A DNA stretch of 40,543 nt. Source: Saprospiraceae bacterium (GTDB lineage Bacteria; Bacteroidota; Bacteroidia; Chitinophagales; Saprospiraceae). Numbering within the stretch: position 1 is the first letter of the stretch; each line of letters begins with the position of its first letter. The translations under genes were made by a program, and so were the position numbers. Under the pieces are notes generated by a model, which worked only from the letters and a program-made list of their open reading frames with translations, made no database searches and was not told where the DNA came from. Shown piece by piece: positions 15,330-24,578 of the stretch. The DNA is taken from NCBI GenBank assembly GCA_029263015.1, contig JAJCYI010000111.1:1-40543 (forward strand), in the 5' to 3' direction.

Positions 15330-17726
15330 TTATTCTTCTTTCTTGCTTTCTTCTTCAGTAGCAGTGTCGGCTTCTTTCTCGCCTTCCTCGGCAGTAGTTG
15401 CGTCAGCTTTAACTTCTTCTTTTTTAGCCTTGGCCTCTTTTTTAGCAGGTGCTTTGGCTTTGACTTCTTCCTTTTTGCTTTCTTCCTCGGTAACTACTAC
15501 TTCGTCTTTGCCTTCTACTTCAACAGCTACGTCTTCTTTTTTAGCCTTAGCCTTAACTTTTGGCTTCTTGACCTCTTTTTTAGATGCTGCGTCAGCTTCT
15601 TTGAACTGTGCTTTCAATTCGCTCAAAGCACCAAGGTCTCCGAGCGTGGCCCGTTCGACAGAAGATTGAGTTTTGCGAACTGCTTGACGAGTTTCGGTGC
15701 GCTCTTTACTCTTTTCTGCCCTTACCTGATCGTCGGCCTCGCGGCGCACGTCATCGAGGTAGCGGGTGTGAGAAACAAGAAGACGCTTGTCATCGCGGTT
15801 GAACTCAATTACTTTGAAAATAAGGAGTTCGTCAACATTTGCAGTTGTACCATCTTCTTTTTTCAAATGCTTTCCAGGAGCAAAAGCTTCGAGGCCATGC
15901 GGCATCTGAACAATCGCCCCACGGTCATCGCGGCGTAGTACAGTGGCTTCATGGAAAGAACCGACAGGGAAAACAGTTTCAAAAGTGTCCCACGGATTCT
16001 CTTCAGTTTGCTTGTGGCCGAGAGAAAGTTTACGGTTGTTTTTATCTACTTCAAGGATGATGGCATCAATGTCCTCACCAACTTTTGTAAATTCAGAAGG
16101 ATGAGAATAACGCTTGGTCCATGAAAGATCGGAGATGTGGATCATACCGCCGATGCCATCTTCCAGTTCGATGAAAACACCGTACTGGGTCAGGTTTTTT
16201 ACCTTCACAGTGTGGCGGCTGCCAACAGGGTACTTCACTTCGAGTTCATCCCAAGGGTCTTTGCTGAGTTGCTTAATACTAAGCGACATTTTGCGCTCTT
16301 CGCGGTCAATGGTAACCACTTTTGCTTCAAGTTCAGTACTCAGGCTGAAGTAATCTTTGGCGTTGATCTGTTGATTTCCCCATGATACTTCCGAAACGTG
16401 GATCAAACCTTCGACACCTGGCAGTACTTCCAAAAATGCACCGTAATCTTCAACGTTAACTACTTTACCTTTTACGATATCACCTTCGTTGATATCTTTT
16501 GCAAGAACCTCCCAAGGATGTGGCTGCAATTGTTTCAACCCAAGTGAAATCCGTTTCTTGTTTTCATCAAAATCAAGAACGGCTACGTTAATCTTTTGAT
16601 TGAGCGACAATACTTCGCTCGGATGACTGATGCGGCCCCATGAAATATCAGTAATGTACAACAGGCCATCTACGCCACCAAGATCGAGGAACGCACCGAA
16701 GTCGGTAATGTTCTTAACCAAACCTTCAAGTACCTGACCTTTTTCAAGCGTAGAGATAATCGCATCCCTCTGCTCTGCCAAGTCGCTTTCGATGAGTGCT
16801 TTGTGGGAAACAACGGCATTTTTGATCTGCTCGTTGATCTTGACCACTTTGAATTCCATTTGTTTGCCAACAAACTGATCGTAATCCATGATCGGCTTGA
16901 TGTCGATCTGCGAACCAGGAAGGAAGGTTTCCAATCCACCGCAGTCTGCGATAAGCCCACCTTTCGTTTTGCTGATGATGGTACCGTGGATCACCGTACC
17001 ATTTTCGTATGAATCTTTGATAGATTCCCATGCACGGAGCAATTTTGCCTTGCGGCGGGAAAGGACCAACTGTCCTCTTTCGTCTTCTTGGCGCTCCACA
17101 TACACTTCCACTTCATCGCCGATTTTTAAATCGGGAATGTCACGAAAATCACCATGAGAAACAAGCCCGTCTGACTTGAAATTCACATCAAGAACGACAT
17201 CGCCAGCATTGATGGCCGTTACCCGCCCTTTTACGATTTCATTTTCCAGCAATGCGGTCAATGTTTCGTCGTATTGCGCTAGGTAGTCGTTGTGTTCGGC
17301 TTCACTATAAGCTTGGCCATGTTTATTGGCCGCACCCCAGTTGAAATCGTCGTGGGCATCACCAGTCGTGTAATCGACAGTGATTTCAAGTTCCTCTATC
17401 TCGTCTTCTTCTTCCTCTTTTGCTTTTTCAGAACCATTTTCACCCTTAGTTTCTTTTATGGGAGCTGGAGCAGTTTTGGTGGTAACTTCTTTTACTGCTT
17501 TAGCATTGGTAGTAGCTTCAGGTTTAGCCTCCTCCTCTACTATTGTTTCAGCAACAATGACTTCAGGAGCTTCTTCTGCTATAGTTTCAGCAACAACTGG
17601 CGTTTCAGTGGTTTCCTCTTGAGTCGCTTCAGCACTGACAGGCGTTTCAGAAGTTACCTCTTCAACCGTTTCAACGGCGGCAGTGGTTTCTTCTGTTTTT
17701 TCATTTTCAATTTTTTCGTCTAGCAT
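15330..17726 (-). CDS. rpsA: 30S ribosomal protein S1 with long low-complexity extensions
   Basis: 798 residues against about 560 for E. coli S1. Six S1 (OB-fold) domains begin near residue 161 (ENEIVKGRVTAINAGDVVLD) and run to about 650. Domains 3-5 are the most typical (ITDFGAFLDLGGVDGLLYI, VEDYGAFLEVLPGVEGLIHV, LTQYGVFIELEDGIGGMIHI). S1 brings mRNA to the ribosome, important in Bacteroidota, where Shine-Dalgarno sequences are weak. Before domain 1 there is a roughly 110-residue acidic E/T/V/A tail, and after domain 6 a tail of about 145 residues: first a conserved-looking segment with TLGDLGALSELKAQF, then Lys/Glu/Ala repeats ending EEESKKEE. The gene is monocistronic with a good promoter, a leader of about 128 nt and a strong terminator. 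Confidence 0.95.
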   Translation of the reverse strand: MLDEKIENEKTEETTAAVETVEEVTSETPVSAEATQEETTETPVVAETIAEEAPEVIVAETIVEEEAKPEATTNAKAVKEVTTKTAPAPIKETKGENGSEKAKEEEEDEIEELEITVDYTTGDAHDDFNWGAANKHGQAYSEAEHNDYLAQYDETLTALLENEIVKGRVTAINAGDVVLDVNFKSDGLVSHGDFRDIPDLKIGDEVEVYVERQEDERGQLVLSRRKAKLLRAWESIKDSYENGTVIHGTIISKTKGGLIADCGGLETFLPGSQIDIKPIMDYDQFVGKQMEFKVVKINEQIKNAVVSHKALIESDLAEQRDAIISTLEKGQVLEGLVKNITDFGAFLDLGGVDGLLYITDISWGRISHPSEVLSLNQKINVAVLDFDENKKRISLGLKQLQPHPWEVLAKDINEGDIVKGKVVNVEDYGAFLEVLPGVEGLIHVSEVSWGNQQINAKDYFSLSTELEAKVVTIDREERKMSLSIKQLSKDPWDELEVKYPVGSRHTVKVKNLTQYGVFIELEDGIGGMIHISDLSWTKRYSHPSEFTKVGEDIDAIILEVDKNNRKLSLGHKQTEENPWDTFETVFPVGSFHEATVLRRDDRGAIVQMPHGLEAFAPGKHLKKEDGTTANVDELLIFKVIEFNRDDKRLLVSHTRYLDDVRREADDQVRAEKSKERTETRQAVRKTQSSVERATLGDLGALSELKAQFKEADAASKKEVKKPKVKAKAKKEDVAVEVEGKDEVVVTEEESKKEEVKAKAPAKKEAKAKKEEVKADATTAEEGEKEADTATEEESKKEE

Positions 17727-17860
17727 TGATAGAATGCTTTTAAATGGTTAATAAATAGGTGGGTTCGAAGTATAATAATAGACTAAAAAACCACCGGGTT
17801 TACACGCTGTTCTTTTGCCTGGAGAACAATGATATGAACCTCCTTCCGGCAAAAGAGGCG

Positions 17861-17890
17861 CAAAGGTAAATTCTTTCGCTGGGGAAACAA
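17861..17890 (-). promoter_or_regulatory. rpsA promoter with a long leader
   Basis: On the minus strand: TTG (17890-17888), exactly 19 bases, TACCTTTG (17868-17861), a perfect Bacteroidota promoter. Transcription would start near 17854, leaving a leader of about 128 nt with small G/C-rich stems (AAACC/GGGTTT at about 17789-17803). The position suits autoregulation by S1, as known in enterobacteria, but no specific structure is recognisable here. The rest of the 406 bp spacer up to 18132 shows nothing clear. Confidence 0.7.
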
Positions 17891-18132
17891 AAGCAAAACC
17901 CGTTAATTTTTATTCTAAATAAAGGGTGAACGATTTGATAATCAATCGCTTCTGGTGTTCCTAGTATTTGTTTTAATTTGTGGACAGCCTTCTCTCAGTT
18001 TGTACTGTTTTAAAAATCAATGCTCAGAAACTAAGCCCGTAACTTGTACCGTTGTGAGGGTTTATTAAAGACAATCAATTATTTGTTGTTTATAAAAATG
18101 ACTTCGTGAATATTCTTCATAGCTCGTTGATA

Positions 18133-19245
18133 ATGAAGTACATGTTTACCATCATGGGGTGCTTCCTACTTGTTGGTCTTGCTGCGCAAGACCCATCGGA
18201 GGTTGCACAGCCTAACATTATTCCGAATCCAAGTTTTGAACGGTTTTCTTCTCCTCCTATCGGCTGGTTTTATAAAGGAGAGCACTATACCGATGTAATG
18301 AAATACTGGTCATCGGCTACCAATGCTTCCCCCGATGTATTTGGCCCAAGAGTGCGGGTGCCGGCACATTGGGAGGCCAAAGGGTTTGGTAAACAATCAC
18401 CAAGAACCGGCTTGGCAATGTCAGGTATCACGGCGTTTGGCTGTGAAGAAGGCAAACCCCATTGCAGGGAATACATCCAGATCCAGTTAAGCGAACCATT
18501 GGTAACGGGGCAAGATTATCTGGCCGAAATGTGGGTGAGCCATTTGTCCAATTCACTTCGTATCAATAATCTAGGTTTTTATTTTTCTGATGTTAAAATT
18601 GATGAGATAACAGATGGCGTATTACACTTCGAGCCACAAGCCAAATCCAATAACATTTTGGAAAGCAAGGGCCAGGATTGGAGTTTGGTTTCAGAGAGGT
18701 TTGTGGCTGATTCAGAGGCTGAATACCTGGTTATTGGAAATTTTTTTCCAGATAGCCTCACCCAAGTAAGACCAGGGACTAAAGGTTCGTTGCCCTATGC
18801 TTATTATTATATTGATGATGTTTTGGTGAAAAAGATACCCCCGATATTACCCATTCCAGTTCGGGAAGATGATCTCTCCAATATTAAATTAGAAGAAGGA
18901 AAATCCATTGCGCTCCGTGATATATATTTTGAACACGATGAATCTGAACTGATGCCCCGCTCATATGTGGAATTAAAAAAGCTATTGAAAATAATGCAGG
19001 ATCATCCAGGCCTTGCTATTGAAATTTGTGGCCACACGGACAATACGGGCGGTTTTGATTACAACCGCAACTTGTCAGAAAAACGGGCGAAATCTGTTTC
19101 TGATTTTCTCAATTCCAACGGAGTCCCTGAAAACCGGACTGGTTTCAAAGGGTGTGGAAGCGCGCAACCAATAGCCACAAATTCCACTCCACAAGGCAGG
19201 CAACTCAACCGTCGGGTAGAGTTTGTCGTTTTACACAATGAGTGA
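18133..19245 (+). CDS. OmpA-family protein with N-terminal carbohydrate-binding-like domain
   Basis: 370 residues from ATG 18133, which gives a normal signal peptide (MKYMFTIMGCFLLVGLAAQ); an upstream GTG at 18106 would add nine residues in front of it. Residues about 25-235 resemble a galactose-binding/jelly-roll domain (NIIPNPSFERF at the start, GLAMSGITAFG in the middle). The last 110 residues are an OmpA C-terminal domain that binds peptidoglycan: DIYFEHDESELMPRSYVEL, ICGHTDNTG, NLSEKRAKSVSDFL, GFKGCGS and RQLNRRVEF. Probably a periplasmic or surface protein linking the envelope to the cell wall. Similar two-part proteins are frequent in Bacteroidota. Confidence 0.9.
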   Translation: MKYMFTIMGCFLLVGLAAQDPSEVAQPNIIPNPSFERFSSPPIGWFYKGEHYTDVMKYWSSATNASPDVFGPRVRVPAHWEAKGFGKQSPRTGLAMSGITAFGCEEGKPHCREYIQIQLSEPLVTGQDYLAEMWVSHLSNSLRINNLGFYFSDVKIDEITDGVLHFEPQAKSNNILESKGQDWSLVSERFVADSEAEYLVIGNFFPDSLTQVRPGTKGSLPYAYYYIDDVLVKKIPPILPIPVREDDLSNIKLEEGKSIALRDIYFEHDESELMPRSYVELKKLLKIMQDHPGLAIEICGHTDNTGGFDYNRNLSEKRAKSVSDFLNSNGVPENRTGFKGCGSAQPIATNSTPQGRQLNRRVEFVVLHNE

Positions 19246-19328
19246 ATCCAGTGGTGCACTTTAGCCGTGAATTGCCAGTTGGCGGTTAGTGGTTCATTCC
19301 CTTTCTTTGCATCATAATTACTAATAGA

Positions 19329-19581
19329 GTCAGGAGAGAGGAGTCAGGGTCAGAAGGTCAGTAAGAATCAAAAGGGTATCGCTCTTTTTTACCGACCCCC
19401 TGACCCCAGGGCTGTTAAGTTCTCGTTTTTAAATTTTAAATGTAAAAATGGCCTGCACGTAAAACACTCGTGATCAGTTAAATACGTGTGTTTTATTTTT
19501 ACATTTATTATTTATTATTTTACATTTTACATTAAAACCCTTAGCACTTAACAGCCCTGCCCCTGACCCCTCTCTCCTGAC
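19329..19581. repeat. Large nested palindrome (about 250 bp) in the spacer 19246-19611
   Basis: Outer arms GTCAGGAGAGAGGAGTCAGGG (19329-19349) and 19561-19581 pair at 20 of 21 positions. Inside them CAGGGCTGTTAAG (19407-19419) pairs perfectly with CTTAACAGCCCTG (19547-19559), AAATGTAAAAAT (19438-19449) pairs with ATTTTTACATTT (19495-19506), and TAAAACACTCGT pairs with ACGTGTGTTTTA with one mismatch. CCCTGACCCC is also present as a direct repeat. It looks like a folded mobile element or MITE without coding capacity. No other gene-like content is seen in the 366 bp spacer. Confidence 0.65.
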
Positions 19582-19611
19582 CCCTTTCATTAAACATACA
19601 ATCAGTTATTT

Positions 19612-20169
19612 ATGGCTTATACCGAATCCAAAATGCTACCCCTCGGAACGGTGGCGCCAGACTTTTCACTGCCCGATACTGTCTCTGGAAAAACCATCCT
19701 TTTGGATGATGTGGCCACCGATAAAGGCTTAGTAGTCATGTTTATCTGTAATCACTGCCCATATGTGATTCATGTAAACGAGGAGGTGGTCAAAGTGGCG
19801 AAAGATTATGCTGCGCAAGGGGTTGGCTTTGTAGCCATCAGCTCCAATGATGTGGTTAATTACCCCGATGATGCGCCTGACAAAATGAAGTCCCATGCTG
19901 AAGAAGTGGAGTATCCGTTTCCCTACCTTTATGACGAGACTCAAGAAGTGGCAAGGATATATAATGCAGCCTGCACGCCCGATTTTTATGTGTTTGATAA
20001 AAACCGAAAATTGGTTTATCGTGGCCGATTGGACGATTCCCGACCAAACTCAGGAACGCCCCTTTCGGGAAGAGACCTGCGGACAGCATTGGACACGATG
20101 CTGGCTGGGGGAGAAGTTTCGTCAAGGCAATACCCAAGTGCCGGTTGCAACATCAAATGGAAAAAGTAA
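19612..20169 (+). CDS. Thioredoxin-family (redoxin) protein with CNHC active site
   Basis: 185 residues, AhpC/TSA-like fold: PLGTVAPDFSLPDT near the N-terminus, FICNHCPYV at 44-52 with the CxxC pair C46/C49, FVAISSNDV, and CTPDFYVFDKNRKLVYRG later. The NHCPYV phrase marks the cytoplasmic thioredoxin family protein found in many bacteria. There is no signal peptide. It is likely a thiol reductase or peroxidase; the exact substrate is unknown. A further cysteine (C121 in CTPDF) may be a resolving residue. It begins right after the large palindrome, and the membrane-protein gene follows 40 bp downstream on the same strand. Confidence 0.88.
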   Translation: MAYTESKMLPLGTVAPDFSLPDTVSGKTILLDDVATDKGLVVMFICNHCPYVIHVNEEVVKVAKDYAAQGVGFVAISSNDVVNYPDDAPDKMKSHAEEVEYPFPYLYDETQEVARIYNAACTPDFYVFDKNRKLVYRGRLDDSRPNSGTPLSGRDLRTALDTMLAGGEVSSRQYPSAGCNIKWKK

Positions 20170-20209
20170 TATTTGGTGGTTTGCCAACAATTAGCAACAA
20201 ACAACAAAA

Positions 20210-21040
20210 ATGAAAATCTTCCTCGGCACACTTGGCACTATTTCATTCCTGTTTTTGGCAGGGTGTATTTTGCTAAATGTGGCAGTTGCGTTGGTCTTTA
20301 TTTTCCGAAAGAAAGGGGACAAACGTGCGGATTATTTTTTTGCGGCAATGCTAATAGCCTTTGCACTGACTTCTCTTCACCATGTTTTTATATTACAGGG
20401 AACCTACCGATCGAACCCTGAGTGGTTGTTTTTGCCAATTTATTTTACGCTTGCACTTGGCGCAACTTTGTTTTACTCCGTGAAATTGCGGTTGTTCCCA
20501 ACCTATAAATTTATGGGCACGGATGTCAAGCATCTTATCCTACCAATTGGACAATTGGCCTATTTCCTTATTTTGTTCTTCTTTACAAGTGTTGCTTTTA
20601 GAATGGACTTGGGCAGGAAATTTTATTCACCTTTTTATGGTGGGCTGGAAATGGCATTTTATATCGGTACGTTTTACCTCTACCTGTTTGGTGCTTACCG
20701 TTATACCCAATTCAAAATATCTTTCTTGCGGAAGAAAATGGCAGGTGGGCAACCGCTCTACGAAGCTTTTGTACTCAGGCGGATGCTGCGGGTTATGATT
20801 ATTCTTTTTTGGGTGAACAGCGCATACATCGTTATTGATTTTGCCATGTACGAACTACTCCGTTTGGACATGCACCACTTTCCAGGATTCACACGTTTTG
20901 GTGAACTTTCATTTGCGGCTATGGCTGGTTGGACAGGGCTATCGGGCTTTCAACTGCTGGTTCGCTTACCATATATCAATTCTTCCAAGCTTGTTTTTTC
21001 AGTACTGAAAAAAGCATTGAAAAAGGGCAAAAATAAGTAG
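20210..21040 (+). CDS. Hypothetical multi-pass membrane protein
   Basis: 276 residues with about seven hydrophobic segments (for example ISFLFLAGCILLNVAVALVFIF, LILPIGQLAYFLILFFF and MIILFWVNSAYIVIDFAMY). The topology and phrases such as the loop with LRRMLRV resemble the seven-helix sensor half of some Bacteroidota AraC-type regulators, but the DNA-binding half is missing: after the last helix only a basic tail KKALKKGKNK follows. Its function is unknown. It may be cotranscribed with the redoxin. The stop (21040) lies next to the convergent hflX end (21042). Confidence 0.7.
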   Translation: MKIFLGTLGTISFLFLAGCILLNVAVALVFIFRKKGDKRADYFFAAMLIAFALTSLHHVFILQGTYRSNPEWLFLPIYFTLALGATLFYSVKLRLFPTYKFMGTDVKHLILPIGQLAYFLILFFFTSVAFRMDLGRKFYSPFYGGLEMAFYIGTFYLYLFGAYRYTQFKISFLRKKMAGGQPLYEAFVLRRMLRVMIILFWVNSAYIVIDFAMYELLRLDMHHFPGFTRFGELSFAAMAGWTGLSGFQLLVRLPYINSSKLVFSVLKKALKKGKNK

Positions 21041-21041
21041 C

Positions 21042-22256
21042 TTACCAGCGCTTGGCTTGGTACGGGTACCTCACCTGGTATTCCCGTTTTATCATCTTCG
21101 TCATTTTTTTACGTAAAATGTCAATGTTTTCTTTGTTGATGGCAGAGACAAATACATTGTCGTGCTCATACTGGTTTTTCAACCTTGATTGAAGCTCTTT
21201 TTCAATTTCATTTTTGGTTTCGTTGTCTACCAGTTCATCAAAGTATTTTTTTCGGTAGAGGTCTATCTTGTTGAAAACCAGTAAGGTTGGTTTATCCAGA
21301 ACACCAAGGTCTTTAAGCGTTTTATTAACGGTTTGCAAATGTTCTTCATGGCGGGAATGGTCAATGTCCACCACATGAAGTAGGATGTCACTTTCTCTCA
21401 CTTCATCAAGGGTCGATTTGAAACTTTCGACCAAGTGGTGCGGCAGTTTGCGTATAAAACCAACCGTATCGGAAAGTAAGAAAGGAATGTTCTCCCATAC
21501 AATTTTCCGCACGGTAGTATCGAGTGTAGCGAAAAGTTTGTTTTCTGCAAACACTTCAGATTTGCTCATCAGGTTCATCAATGTTGACTTGCCGACATTG
21601 GTGTAACCGACCAGGGCTACACGAATCATCTGGCCCCTGTTCTTGCGTTGGGTTATTGCTTGGCGGTCTATCTTTTCCAACTGTTTTTTCAAGACAGAAA
21701 TCTTGTCGCGTACGATACGGCGGTCAGTCTCGATCTCTTTTTCACCGGGGCCGCGCATCCCGATTCCACCTCGTTGCCTTTCCAGGTGCGACCAAAGTCC
21801 TCGGAGACGCGGCAACAGGTATTGGAGCTGGGCCAGTTCGACCTGTGTCCTTGCCTGTGCGGTCTGTGCCCTGCGGGCAAAAATGTCGAGGATGAGCGAA
21901 CTGCGGTCAATGATTTTTACCTTGAGGAAAGTTTCGAGGTTGGAGACTTGTTTGCCGGAGAGGTCATCGTCAAAAATGACCATGTTGATGTTTTCGTGCT
22001 TTTCAATGTATTCGCCGATTTCTTCCAGCTTGCCTTTGCCGATAAATGTTTTTGGGTGCGGTGCATCGCGTTTTTGGATGAACCGCTTTATGGTTTTGGC
22101 ACCAGCAGTGAGCGCAAGGAACTCCAGTTCGTTTAGGTATTCCTGCACCAGTTCTTCTGTTTGCTCATTGTGAATCAGGCCGACCAATACGGCAAATTCA
22201 GTTTCTATTTTTACACCCTTCTTTTCTTGGGTACTTAAGTTCCACTCTTTACTCAT
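21042..22256 (-). CDS. hflX: Ribosome-associated GTPase HflX
   Basis: 404 residues, normal length. HflX splits stalled 70S ribosomes. The N-terminal glycine-rich HflX domain is seen from AGAKTIKRFI (51-60) through GKGKLEEI to QYLLPRLRGLW and GGIGMRGPGE (163-172). The GTPase has G1 GYTNVGKST (217-225), G3 DTVG (263-266) and G4 NKID (329-332). The C-terminal tail is short and basic. On the minus strand it follows an M23-type gene with a 116 bp gap, so an operon is possible but not shown. Confidence 0.96.
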   Translation of the reverse strand: MSKEWNLSTQEKKGVKIETEFAVLVGLIHNEQTEELVQEYLNELEFLALTAGAKTIKRFIQKRDAPHPKTFIGKGKLEEIGEYIEKHENINMVIFDDDLSGKQVSNLETFLKVKIIDRSSLILDIFARRAQTAQARTQVELAQLQYLLPRLRGLWSHLERQRGGIGMRGPGEKEIETDRRIVRDKISVLKKQLEKIDRQAITQRKNRGQMIRVALVGYTNVGKSTLMNLMSKSEVFAENKLFATLDTTVRKIVWENIPFLLSDTVGFIRKLPHHLVESFKSTLDEVRESDILLHVVDIDHSRHEEHLQTVNKTLKDLGVLDKPTLLVFNKIDLYRKKYFDELVDNETKNEIEKELQSRLKNQYEHDNVFVSAINKENIDILRKKMTKMIKREYQVRYPYQAKRW

Positions 22257-22372
22257 AAAACGAATTTAGCTGTTGTTTGAAATTGGAATTTATTGATTTC
22301 AAATGAATTCAATTTTACCAAAAAAATTTTAGTTGGGCAAGGATAAACAATTTAACCGTAAGAAATGGTTCA

Positions 22373-23689
22373 TCACCTTTTAACCCACATGGCAGGATCG
22401 AGCCTCGTTTTTTCTTTCCAAACTTCAAAATGTACTTCTGAGGTATTGGTTTTGCGGTCAGTACTGACAATGCCAATTGATTGGCGGAGTTTCACATGGT
22501 CGCCTTTTCTGACCTTTACTTCTTCTAGATTGGAATAAACCGTGTAATATTCACCGTGTTTGAGGATGACCATATAATCGAAGCCAGGGATAAACTGAGT
22601 GCCGACAACCGTGCCTTCAAAAACAGCCTGTACCTGCGACCCCTGGTCGGTGCGGATGTCAATACCGTTATTGATAATCTCAACAGATTTGATGGTGGGG
22701 TGTTGCTGCCGCCCAAAACTTCCGGTCACGACACCATTGTTGACAGGCCATGGCAGAACGCCGCGGTTTCTGCGAAACTCGTAAGAAAGATTGAGGCTGG
22801 AATTGCTGGATGCTCCAGTAGCGGAAGGCGAAACATTCACATTGGCCGTTGCACGTTCCTCCCGCTTCGCTTTTTCCATGGCTTCATGGATTACTTTTTC
22901 AATCGCTGCGGTCAGCTTAGCTGCTGCTTTTCGTTTAGCAAGGAGTTGGCGGGACAGGCGGGACTCACTACCTTTCAACTCTTCGAGTATTCGGTTTTTA
23001 GCAGAAATTTCAAGGCCCAACATCTCGGAATGCCGCTGTTCCGTGGAGAGCAGCCTTTCTTTTTCTGATTTCTTTTTTTCTAAGTTGGTGATCTTTGAGA
23101 GCAATGTTTCTTGGGTATCAAGAATCAGGCGGGCCTGTTTTTGGCGGTATCGGTCGTATTGGCGAAGATATTGCCAACGACGGAAGGCATCATTGAAACT
23201 ATCGGCTGATAGGATAAACAGCCAGTCGCTCCGAACCAACCGTTGGCGGTAGGCTTGTCTTACCATGACCGCATATTCGGATTTCAAGCGGTCAACATCA
23301 TCTGTCAGTGCCTGGACGGCTCCAGTGGTACGGGCCACGGTTTCCAAAATAAGCAAAACCTCCGCTTGTAAGGTTTCGATAAGCTGGAGGCGTCGATTAA
23401 TTTGTCGTTGTAAAGTGATAAATCGGGAATAAGTAGCTTCCCTGTTTTTTTTAGTCTGTTTTAGCAGTCTGCTCGTTAATTCAATTTCTTTTAGCAGTTG
23501 CTTCCGTTTTACTTCCAGTTCTGCACGGGAACTTTGTGCAATCGCAGCAGCACAAAGGAATATTAAAAATAAGACAATAAATACCCTCGGTTTTTGCAAA
23601 GATGAAAAGAGGGAACGTATCGGCAGGGGGTCATTTGACCATTTCATATCTGTTGGGAATCGAAAATGACATTTTTTGCGGGACATCAA
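22373..23689 (-). CDS. Murein hydrolase activator EnvC-like protein (degenerate LytM/M23)
   Basis: Up to 438 residues. Two starts are possible: ATG 23689, or ATG 23647, which puts a membrane/signal segment (RVFIVLFLIFLCAAAIAQ) closer to the N-terminus and leaves a 17 bp overlap with the preceding DUF4292 gene. I prefer 23647. After the signal, a long coiled coil (about 60-285, EVKRKQLLKEIELTSRLLKQ...) precedes the LytM domain (about 325-435). The zinc ligands are degenerate: the first His of HxxxD is Asn (NNGIDI) and the HxH pair is HFE (VHFEVW). This is the EnvC pattern, in which the domain activates amidases instead of cutting peptidoglycan. The predicted role is periplasmic cell separation. 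Confidence 0.87.
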   Translation of the reverse strand: MMSRKKCHFRFPTDMKWSNDPLPIRSLFSSLQKPRVFIVLFLIFLCAAAIAQSSRAELEVKRKQLLKEIELTSRLLKQTKKNREATYSRFITLQRQINRRLQLIETLQAEVLLILETVARTTGAVQALTDDVDRLKSEYAVMVRQAYRQRLVRSDWLFILSADSFNDAFRRWQYLRQYDRYRQKQARLILDTQETLLSKITNLEKKKSEKERLLSTEQRHSEMLGLEISAKNRILEELKGSESRLSRQLLAKRKAAAKLTAAIEKVIHEAMEKAKREERATANVNVSPSATGASSNSSLNLSYEFRRNRGVLPWPVNNGVVTGSFGRQQHPTIKSVEIINNGIDIRTDQGSQVQAVFEGTVVGTQFIPGFDYMVILKHGEYYTVYSNLEEVKVRKGDHVKLRQSIGIVSTDRKTNTSEVHFEVWKEKTRLDPAMWVKR

Positions 23690-24395
23690 TCTCTACTTTT
23701 GAAAAATCAATATTAACCTGCAAGGTGCCCAAGTCAGGGCTGTTTAAATTAAAAATACGAAAATATGAAAATTTCTGTTTGTCGGCCAATGATTGATAAT
23801 CAGAAGCCTTATATGACAACTCACGTTTGTTGCGGAAGTCTTCGATAAAAAACTCATTCAACAATATTTTTACTCCATCCATCCAATACTGTGCCTTTAG
23901 GTTGTCTGTCTTTTGGGTAAACTTATAGCGGGTACCATCAACGCCTGTTTCTGTATTGTTGGAAAAGAAAACAGGGTTGCCCAATAATAATGCTTGCAGA
24001 CCTTGGAAGCCAACGGGAAGGTTGAATTCCTGTTGTGCGTATTCAAATGGTTTAGCCAAATATTGGTTGTTCAGGCGGTCAAGCACAAAAATGGAATCGG
24101 AAGTAATCAGCGCCCGCGCCCCTTCAATCCCAAATTTTTTGAAACTCATCCAAATAGCACTGTCCTTTTTCATGCGTATGTATGCCGTGAAACTTTGTTT
24201 CATGTATTCGTCCTGGTAATATATTTTTGCTTTTGTGCCCAGCCATTCTGCATTCACTTGGTTGGCGAGTAGTCGTTTCATCAGGTATTTTTCGCTGCGA
24301 GTTTTTATAGAACCTTTTTGTGCTTGGCGGGCAGGGTTGCAGGCGGTAACCATTAGGATGGAAAAGAGGAGAAATAAAAAGAATGTATTTTTCAA
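23631..24395 (-). CDS. DUF4292 lipoprotein
   Basis: 254 residues with a lipoprotein signal (MKNTFFLFLLFSILMVTAC, lipobox VTAC) followed by NPARQ. The body is beta-rich: NAEWLGTKAKIYYQDEYMKQSFTAYIRMKKDSAIWMS, then FGIEGARALITSDSIFVLDRLN and FPVGFQ-like region, all typical of DUF4292, a family related in fold to LolA/LolB-like lipoproteins. It may handle lipids or lipoproteins at the outer membrane (inferred). Its stop overlaps the start region of the EnvC-like gene, so the two are likely translationally coupled. Confidence 0.85.
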   Translation of the reverse strand: MKNTFFLFLLFSILMVTACNPARQAQKGSIKTRSEKYLMKRLLANQVNAEWLGTKAKIYYQDEYMKQSFTAYIRMKKDSAIWMSFKKFGIEGARALITSDSIFVLDRLNNQYLAKPFEYAQQEFNLPVGFQGLQALLLGNPVFFSNNTETGVDGTRYKFTQKTDNLKAQYWMDGVKILLNEFFIEDFRNKRELSYKASDYQSLADKQKFSYFRIFNLNSPDLGTLQVNIDFSKVEIDVPQKMSFSIPNRYEMVK

Positions 24396-24578
24396 ATTTG
24401 GTATTTTTTAGATAGAACGTAAAAGGCGAGGGAAAGGTATCATTAAAAGATTGTCCGACTAACTGCTTTATAAAGTCGAAAACGCAAAACTAATAAGAAC
24501 GTCTGTCAAGGGTATTTCACAACCACCTTATTTCCTAATAAATGTCCTACCTTACCCTCAAAATTTACCCAAATAATT

